From: JBHGBM01 sp041946965
GTDB taxonomy: Bacteria > Acidobacteriota > Terriglobia > Bryobacterales > Bryobacteraceae
Direction: 5' to 3'
Length of the DNA: 64,000 nt
NCBI GenBank assembly: GCA_041946965.1
Contig: JBHGBM010000006.1
Coordinates: 47,056 to 111,055 of the forward strand
Shown: piece by piece, positions 58,640-64,000 of the stretch
How the letters are laid out: the number at the start of each line of letters is the position of its first letter
Position numbering within the stretch: the first letter of the stretch is position 1
Notes under the pieces: model-generated
What the model saw: the letters and a program-made list of their open reading frames with translations, nothing else
What the model was told of the DNA's origin: nothing
Database searches by the model: none
Made by a program: the position numbers and the translations under genes

Positions 58640-59875
58640 CTACCTAACCGCCTTCGTTTTCCTCCCGCCGGCCGGCTGCGGCTTTACCGCCGCCGGCGCC
58701 GGCGCCGGCGCCACCCGCCCCTGCCGCTTGTCCGCCCAGTTGCGCCAGAACAGCACGATCGGGCTGGCAATGAACACGGACGAGTACGTGCCGATGATAA
58801 TCCCGACCACCAGTGCGAAGGAGAAAGTGTGCAGCACCGGCCCGCCAAACAGGTACAGAGCGATCACGGTCAGGAACGTCAGCCCCGATGTCATAACAGT
58901 CCGGCTCAGGGTCTGGTTGATACTCTTGTTCATCAGCGATTCCAGCGGCTCGCGCCGCAGAATCTTCAGGTTCTCCCGGATACGGTCGAAAATCACGATC
59001 GTATCGTTCATCGAGTAGCCTACCAGAGTCAGCAGCGCCGCGATCACAGTCAGGCTGATTTCCTTGTTGAACAGCGAGAACAGCCCCAGCGTGATGACCG
59101 TGTCGTGAAACACCGCGATCACCGCGCCCACACCGTAGATCCACTCGAAGCGAAAGGCTATATATACCAGCATTCCGGCCAGCGCGTAAAGGGTCGCGAG
59201 AATGGCTTTCCGGCGCAGCTCGGCGCCCACCTTCGGGCCCACCATCTCGACCTGTCGCACGGAAAACGGAGCCAGGTAGCATTCCTGCTTGAGAACGCTG
59301 ATCATACCAGAATTTATCCCCGGTACGGCCGCAAGCTGGTCGAAACTGGTTACCAACCCGGATCGCGGCGGCGTGTTGCGGAAATCCACCACGTCCGCCA
59401 CCAGTTTCCGCAAGTCCGGGTCGGAAAGCTGCACGCCCGCCCGTTGCAGCGGATCGCGCAACCGGTCCACCAGAGCCTGCTGACTGGCATTGTTGAAATC
59501 CAGGCGCGAGGTGCCAGGCTGTCCAAACGTGGCCTCCAGGGTATCCTGCATGGCCCGGCGGTTGGCGTTGAGTTGCTTCTCCTCCTGCAATTCCGTCCCG
59601 ATCACCACCAGGTTCCGGTCGGTGATGTCACCCAGTTCGTAAACGCTGACTTCGCCCGGGATTCGCCGGGAAACCGCCTTGCGGATCTGGTCCACCGGAG
59701 GCTGGCCCGCCCATTTCACCGTCATCAGGGCGCCGCCCTTGAAGTCGATCCCGTATTTCAGACCGCCCTTGGCCGCCCAGCTTCCGACGCTTATCACCAA
59801 CAGCAGCAGCGAGATGGCGATCACAACCCACTTCTTGCCGAGAAAATCGAAATTCGTCGCTTTGAATAATTCCAT
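58640..59875 (-). CDS. secF: Protein translocase subunit SecF
   Basis: With SecD, pulls exported proteins through SecYEG using the proton gradient. Six membrane helices with a large periplasmic domain. Seen: KYGIDFKGGALMTVKWAG, the SecF core MVGPKVGAELRRKAILATLY, AVFHDTVITLGLFSLFNKEI and YSMNDTIVIFDRIRENLKI. Length 411 residues, longer than E. coli SecF (about 320) because of the periplasmic part and a basic C-terminal tail. 65 bases downstream of secD. Confidence 0.95.
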   Translation of the reverse strand: MELFKATNFDFLGKKWVVIAISLLLLVISVGSWAAKGGLKYGIDFKGGALMTVKWAGQPPVDQIRKAVSRRIPGEVSVYELGDITDRNLVVIGTELQEEKQLNANRRAMQDTLEATFGQPGTSRLDFNNASQQALVDRLRDPLQRAGVQLSDPDLRKLVADVVDFRNTPPRSGLVTSFDQLAAVPGINSGMISVLKQECYLAPFSVRQVEMVGPKVGAELRRKAILATLYALAGMLVYIAFRFEWIYGVGAVIAVFHDTVITLGLFSLFNKEISLTVIAALLTLVGYSMNDTIVIFDRIRENLKILRREPLESLMNKSINQTLSRTVMTSGLTFLTVIALYLFGGPVLHTFSFALVVGIIIGTYSSVFIASPIVLFWRNWADKRQGRVAPAPAPAAVKPQPAGGRKTKAVR

Positions 59876-59940
59876 CGAATTCAGCCGTAGCGATGCCTAT
59901 TGCGATTCGACACCGCAGATTGGAATTTTGTTCCCGCCCA

Positions 59941-61563
59941 CTAGATGCTCAGCTCCGCCATCTGCCGCCGCCGCGAAAGCTCGTAATCGAAGATCACCTT
60001 CGAGACGAACACCGCCGTAAACACGTTGGCTATCAGGCCAAGCGTCAGGGTAACCGCAAAACCGCGTACCGGGCCTTCGCCAAACAGGAACAGGAAGGCG
60101 CAGGACACGATGGTTGTCACGTGCGTGTCCACGATGGTCCACCATGCCTTGGAGAAGCCCGCGTCCACCGCCGAGGGAATCGACTTGCCGGTCTTCAACT
60201 CCTCCCGGATGCGCTCGAAAATCAGCACGTTGCTGTCCACCGCCATGCCTATGGTCAGAATGATGCCCGCGATGCCCGGCAAGGTGAGCACCGCCTTGAA
60301 GTACGAAAGCGCCGCCATCAGAATGACGGTGTTCAGTATCAGGGCCAGCACGGCGTTCGCCCCGGACTTCTTGTAATACACCAGCATCACCAGGATCACC
60401 GCCGCCAGGCCCGAGAGCCCGGCCACGATCCCCTGGTGAATGGAGTCGGCGCCGAGCGAGGGGCCGATGGTGCGCTCCTCCAGGAACATGATGCCGGCCG
60501 GCAGCGCGCCCGCCCTGAGCACCAGCGCCAGGTCGGAGGCTTCCTGCTCATTGCCGATGTTAGTGATGCGCCCGCTGTCCTCGATGCGCGACTGGATGGT
60601 CGCCACGCTGCGGATCTGGTTGTCCAGCACCACCGCCAGCCGGTTGCCGATATTGGCCTCGGTGAAGCGGGCGAAGCGCCGCCCGCCGTCCTGGCTCAAC
60701 GTGAAATCGGTCTCCCACTTGCGGAACTCGTCCTGCCCCGGCCGGGCGTTGCGCACATCGGTGCCGCGCACCACCGGGATGCGGTTCAGCAGGTACCAGT
60801 TCTCACCCTGCTCGGTGGAGGCCCGCGGCGCCATCTTGACCGGCCTCGTGTTGAGGGGCAGCACGCCGCCATGCTGGGCCATGGCCGCCTCGCGGCTGGC
60901 ATAAGGGCCATCCTTCACCTCGCAGATCTCGAGCTGCGCGGTGGTCTGCATGATCTCCTTCACGCGCGCCGGATCGTCCACCCCGGGAAGCTGCACCAGG
61001 ATCTGGTAGTCCTCGCCCGCGCGCCCGTACTGCTGCACACTCGGTTCGGTCAGTCCCAGCTCGTTGATGCGCGTGCCGATAGTCTGCACCGAGCGCGTCA
61101 CCGTGTCCCGCTTCAGCGTGATCAGGTAGGAGGGCTTCAGGGTCATCCGGTAATCGGTTGAGTTGGCCGGCGTCAGCACCCAGGCGTCGAAGCGGTCCCC
61201 CACCGTGCCGCGGAACTCGCTGGTCTTATTGGCCGGAACTCCCTTGATCTCGATCTGGATATTGTCGGCGTCCTCGATGCGCGTGGGGTCGTTGCGGTCG
61301 ATCGAGGCGTAGTCGATGCCGGCCTTGCGCAGCTCATCCTTGAGCCGCTCGATGGTCTGATCGGCTTCCGCCTTCACCGCGTCCTGAACCTGAACCTGGA
61401 GCACCAGGTGGCTGCCGCCTTTCAGATCCAGCCCGAGCCGGATGTTCTTGGCGATATTGTTCCGCAGGTCCGCCAGGGACTTGGGAAACCCGATAACGCC
61501 GTACACGCACAGCAGCAGGGTCGCAACAATCACGATCGTGCGCCCCGTCAGTTTTCTTTGCAT
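59941..61563 (-). CDS. secD: Protein translocase subunit SecD
   Basis: Partner of SecF. Seen: RLGLDLKGGSHLVLQVQVQD near the N-terminus, periplasmic domain P1, and the conserved membrane core (SLGADSIHQGIVAGLSGLAA, PGIAGIILTIGMAVDSNVLI, FERIREELKTGKS). Length 540 residues. It is preceded by yajC 22 bases away. Confidence 0.95.
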   Translation of the reverse strand: MQRKLTGRTIVIVATLLLCVYGVIGFPKSLADLRNNIAKNIRLGLDLKGGSHLVLQVQVQDAVKAEADQTIERLKDELRKAGIDYASIDRNDPTRIEDADNIQIEIKGVPANKTSEFRGTVGDRFDAWVLTPANSTDYRMTLKPSYLITLKRDTVTRSVQTIGTRINELGLTEPSVQQYGRAGEDYQILVQLPGVDDPARVKEIMQTTAQLEICEVKDGPYASREAAMAQHGGVLPLNTRPVKMAPRASTEQGENWYLLNRIPVVRGTDVRNARPGQDEFRKWETDFTLSQDGGRRFARFTEANIGNRLAVVLDNQIRSVATIQSRIEDSGRITNIGNEQEASDLALVLRAGALPAGIMFLEERTIGPSLGADSIHQGIVAGLSGLAAVILVMLVYYKKSGANAVLALILNTVILMAALSYFKAVLTLPGIAGIILTIGMAVDSNVLIFERIREELKTGKSIPSAVDAGFSKAWWTIVDTHVTTIVSCAFLFLFGEGPVRGFAVTLTLGLIANVFTAVFVSKVIFDYELSRRRQMAELSI

Positions 61564-61585
61564 GGAAGATGAACCTGTTTCAGTG

Positions 61586-61906
61586 TTACTTCTTGGGTTC
61601 GGCCTGGGCCGGAACCACGGACGATATCGCGCTCCGCGCCATCTGGAGCTTCACGTTATCCGGCTTGACCCGAAGGATCAGAGTATCATCATCGCCGATG
61701 GAAATGATGGTCCCCACAATGCCGCCGCTGGTGACCACCACGGTCCCGTTCTGAAGCCCTTGCAGCATCTTCTGGTGCTGTTTGCGTTGCCGCTGCATGG
61801 GCAGGATCAACAGGAAATAGAAGATCGCGAAGATGAGAAGGAGAGGGACGAAGCCCAGGAGGGAATTTGGGGAGGACGCCGCTTGAATGATCAGATTTGC
61901 AACCAC
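61586..61906 (-). CDS. yajC: Preprotein translocase accessory protein YajC
   Basis: A 106-residue protein with one membrane helix (LLGFVPLLLIFAIFYFLLIL) and a short C-terminal beta domain (VVTSGGIVGTIISIGDDDTL). YajC binds SecDF. Gene order tgt-yajC-secD-secF is a long-known conserved cluster and is complete here. Confidence 0.95.
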   Translation of the reverse strand: MVANLIIQAASSPNSLLGFVPLLLIFAIFYFLLILPMQRQRKQHQKMLQGLQNGTVVVTSGGIVGTIISIGDDDTLILRVKPDNVKLQMARSAISSVVPAQAEPKK

Positions 61907-61915
61907 GTTCGGGGG

Positions 61916-63055
61916 TCAGTCGGCATCGGCAGGCGCCGAGCGAACAGCTTTCAAGTATTCGGGGAATGCACCCAATACTATAGCGTGCCTGATCTCACGC
62001 ATGATGTCAAGGTAGCGCCGGATGTTGTGGCGGGTGGCCAGGACGGAGTAAAGCATCTCCCCGGCCAGGAACAGGTGCCGCAGGTATGCCCGGGAGTAGT
62101 TCCGGCAGGTGTAGCAGCCGCAGGCTTCGTCCACCGGCCCGGGGTCGTCCCGGTAGCGCGCCTGCTTGATCACCACCCGTCCGGTCCGGGTGAAAAGGCA
62201 GCCGTTGCGGGCATTGCGCGAGGGCAGCACGCAATCCATCATGTCGATGCCGCGGGCCACGTATTCGGCCAGTTCCTCCGGCATCCCCACCCCCATGGCG
62301 TACCGCGGCCGGCTGCGGGGCAGCAGGTCCGCGCCAGCCTCCACCATTTCCAGGCTGAGCGGGCGCGGCTCCCCCACCGACAGCCCGCCCACCGCGTAGC
62401 CGTCCGCCTCCAGTTGTGCCAGCTCGGTGGCGCAGCGCCGCCGCAGGTCCGCGTAGACCGAGCCCTGTACGATGGGAAAAAGAGCGTGCGCCCCTGTCTC
62501 TTCCTCCATCCGGCGGCGGAAATGCCGCATGGCGCTGCCGGCCCAGCGCACCGTGCGTTCCATCGACTCCCGCGCGTACTCGTGGCTCACCGGATAGGGC
62601 GGGCACTCGTCGAGCGCCATCAGGATGTCGCTGCCGAACGCCAGTTGCGCGTCCACGGTGGATTCCGGCGTGAACTTGTGCAAGTCCCCGTTCAGATGCG
62701 ACTGAAACGCGACGCCTTCCTCGGTGATCTTCCGGAGCCCGCTGAGGCTGAAGACCTGAAACCCGCCGGAATCGGTAAGGATAGCGTGCGGCCACGACAT
62801 GAAACGGTGCAGCCCGCCCATCCCGCGGATCACCTCCGCCCCCGGCCGCAGGTAGAGATGATACGTGTTGGCCAGGATGATACGCGCCCCCAGTTCCTCG
62901 CCGAGGTCCCGCTGCGTCAGACCTTTGACCGTGGCCTGCGTCCCCACCGGCATGAACACCGGCGTTTCGATCACGCCGTGGGGGGTGTGCAGCAGCCCCG
63001 CGCGCGCACGGGTCGCCGGACACTCGGCTACCGTCTCGAACGTTATGCGGGGCAC
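61916..63055 (-). CDS. tgt: tRNA-guanine transglycosylase (queuine)
   Basis: Exchanges guanine 34 for preQ1 in tRNAs with GUN anticodons. Seen: catalytic DSGGFQVFSLSGLRKI, GIDMMDCVLPSRNARNGCLF and the zinc site CGCYTCRNYSRAYLRHLF. Length 379 residues. The start is GTG 63055. It heads the tgt-yajC-secDF operon. A weak TACTCT on minus (63068-63063) is placed as a -10 would be for a one-base leader. Confidence 0.95.
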   Translation of the reverse strand: MPRITFETVAECPATRARAGLLHTPHGVIETPVFMPVGTQATVKGLTQRDLGEELGARIILANTYHLYLRPGAEVIRGMGGLHRFMSWPHAILTDSGGFQVFSLSGLRKITEEGVAFQSHLNGDLHKFTPESTVDAQLAFGSDILMALDECPPYPVSHEYARESMERTVRWAGSAMRHFRRRMEEETGAHALFPIVQGSVYADLRRRCATELAQLEADGYAVGGLSVGEPRPLSLEMVEAGADLLPRSRPRYAMGVGMPEELAEYVARGIDMMDCVLPSRNARNGCLFTRTGRVVIKQARYRDDPGPVDEACGCYTCRNYSRAYLRHLFLAGEMLYSVLATRHNIRRYLDIMREIRHAIVLGAFPEYLKAVRSAPADAD

Positions 63056-63174
63056 TCATCCGAGAGTAACTTAAGCGCGCGGTTCCGCACCAGACCTGAG
63101 CGCTTCCGGAAGCCGGCCGGAAAGCCGGCGCCGCTCTGCTAAACTGGAATTGACCTCCCCAAAAACAAAAGCTC

Positions 63175-63843
63175 ATGAAATTCGGAGTGATCGTCTTCCC
63201 CGGCAGCAATTGCGACCACGACGCCTGGTACGCGATCGGCCACAACCTGGGACAGCCTTCCGAGTACATCTGGCACGACTCCGCCACCCTGGGCGGCGTG
63301 GACGCCGTGGTGCTCCCCGGCGGCTTTTCCTACGGCGATTACCTGCGCTGCGGCGCAATTGCCAAGTTTTCGCCCGTGATGCGCGCCGTGCGCAGGTTCG
63401 CTCAGGAAGGCGGCCTGGTGCTCGGCATCTGCAACGGCTTCCAGATCCTGGTGGAGACCGGACTGCTGCCCGGCGCGCTGATCCGTAACCGCGGCCTCAA
63501 GTTCATCTGCCGCGAAGTCGCCCTGCGCACCGAAACCACGAATTCTCCCTTCACCTCGGCTGCCCGCCAGGGTCAGGTCCTGCGCATGCCCATCGCCCAC
63601 GGCGAGGGTTGCTACGTTGCCGACCAGCGCACCCTCGACGAACTCGAAGCCGAGGACCGCGTGGTTTTCCGCTACGTGGACAACCCCAACGGGTCGCTCG
63701 GCGACATCGCCGGCATCCTCAACCGCGAGCGCAACGTGCTCGGCATGATGCCGCACCCGGAGCGCGCCACCGAGCCCCTGATGGGCTCCTCCGACGGGCT
63801 CGCGATCTTCCGGTCCATGGCCGCCACTCTCGCACGCGTATGA
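63175..63843 (+). CDS. purQ: Phosphoribosylformylglycinamidine synthase subunit PurQ
   Basis: Glutaminase subunit of FGAM synthase in purine synthesis. Class I amidotransferase: nucleophile cysteine in LGICNGFQIL, catalytic histidine and glutamate in MMPHPERATEP. Starts MKFGVIVFPGSNCDHDAWYA. Length 222 residues. TAAACT about 30 bases upstream is a possible -10. Its TGA overlaps the ATG of purL. purS is not upstream. Confidence 0.96.
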   Translation: MKFGVIVFPGSNCDHDAWYAIGHNLGQPSEYIWHDSATLGGVDAVVLPGGFSYGDYLRCGAIAKFSPVMRAVRRFAQEGGLVLGICNGFQILVETGLLPGALIRNRGLKFICREVALRTETTNSPFTSAARQGQVLRMPIAHGEGCYVADQRTLDELEAEDRVVFRYVDNPNGSLGDIAGILNRERNVLGMMPHPERATEPLMGSSDGLAIFRSMAATLARV

Positions 63844-64000
63844 CCATTACTCCCGAACTGGTCGAGCAGCACCAGCTTACCCCCTCCGAATACGACAAGA
63901 TCGTCTCCATCCTGGGCGGGCGCCCGCCTTCCTATACCGAGCTCGGCATCTTCAGCGTGATGTGGAGCGAGCACTGCTCCTACAAGAGCTCGCGCCTGCA
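63840..64000 (+). CDS. purL: Phosphoribosylformylglycinamidine synthase subunit PurL (5' end only)
   Basis: The first 53 codons are present and then the window ends. TPSEYDKIVSILG and TELGIFSVMWSEHCSYKSS match the start of the small-type PurL, which works with PurQ and PurS. ATG 63840 overlaps the purQ stop as ATGA. Confidence 0.93.
   Translation, partial: MTITPELVEQHQLTPSEYDKIVSILGGRPPSYTELGIFSVMWSEHCSYKSSRL

Overview
KIND OF ORGANISM. High-GC bacterial chromosome, mostly housekeeping genes. Several traits together point to Acidobacteriota, probably the Solibacter/Bryobacter side: two very large TonB-dependent receptors with an N-terminal carboxypeptidase-regulatory-like (CnaB-type) domain, Tat-targeted sulfatase, Gfo/Idh and PmoA-like proteins, a tonB-exbB-exbD-exbD-TPR cluster directly downstream of secDF, and a stand-alone CarD-type regulator. 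This placement is inferred from gene content; there is no rRNA gene in the window. LAYOUT. 1-9.2 kb: ligA (cut by the left edge) divergent from a lipid kinase that appears to start with ATC; a TonB-dependent receptor; a glutaryl-CoA-dehydrogenase-like enzyme; a sugar isomerase/epimerase-like protein; carD. 9.2-12.9 kb: a small unknown gene, the radical-SAM member of the AmmeMemoRadiSam set and a fused MEMO-AMMECR1 protein, then an outer-membrane barrel. 12.9-17.9 kb: sulfatase, fumarase, Gfo/Idh oxidoreductase and PmoA-like protein. 18-21.8 kb: ECF sigma factor, zinc-finger anti-sigma factor with a TonB_C-like tail, rsmA, DinB, HIT protein and an orphan response regulator. 21.8-30.5 kb: OB-fold lipoprotein, creatininase, DUF1015 protein, hypF coupled to a dipeptidase, galT, and a fused 2-oxoacid dehydrogenase E1. 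30.5-37.3 kb: peptidoglycan-hydrolase-like protein behind a structured leader, a 48-residue membrane protein too small for routine gene calling, rpsA, an HU/IHF gene, a HIT gene, tRNA-Arg(TCT), csp, infA, a single-ring Clp-type AAA+ ATPase fused to a response-regulator receiver domain, and a GNAT enzyme. 37.3-49.5 kb: two interlocked ABC-2 export pairs, metY, a complete RND efflux set (OMF, RND, MFP) and a sodium/solute symporter. 49.5-64 kb: second TonB-dependent receptor, DUF971, bifunctional Rel, TPR lipoprotein, exbD, exbD, exbB, tonB, secF, secD, yajC, tgt, purQ and the start of purL. HOW IT FITS TOGETHER. The TonB receptors, symporter, sulfatase and Gfo/Idh and PmoA-like enzymes fit uptake and breakdown of plant or microbial polymers; the tonB/exb cluster would energise the receptors. 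The secDF-yajC-tgt group, rpsA, infA, rsmA, ligA, rel and purQL are core functions. MOST NOTABLE. (1) ExbB lacks its middle transmembrane segment through an apparently clean in-frame deletion. (2) The AAA+/receiver fusion has all catalytic and phosphorylation residues intact. (3) A recurring -10-like hexamer lies about 7 bases before the start codon of about a dozen genes, suggesting widespread leaderless transcription, with three divergent pairs sharing overlapping -10 boxes. (4) The lipid kinase has an ATC start. (5) The anti-sigma factor has a TonB_C-like periplasmic domain. No CRISPR array, insertion sequence, prophage or rRNA was seen.
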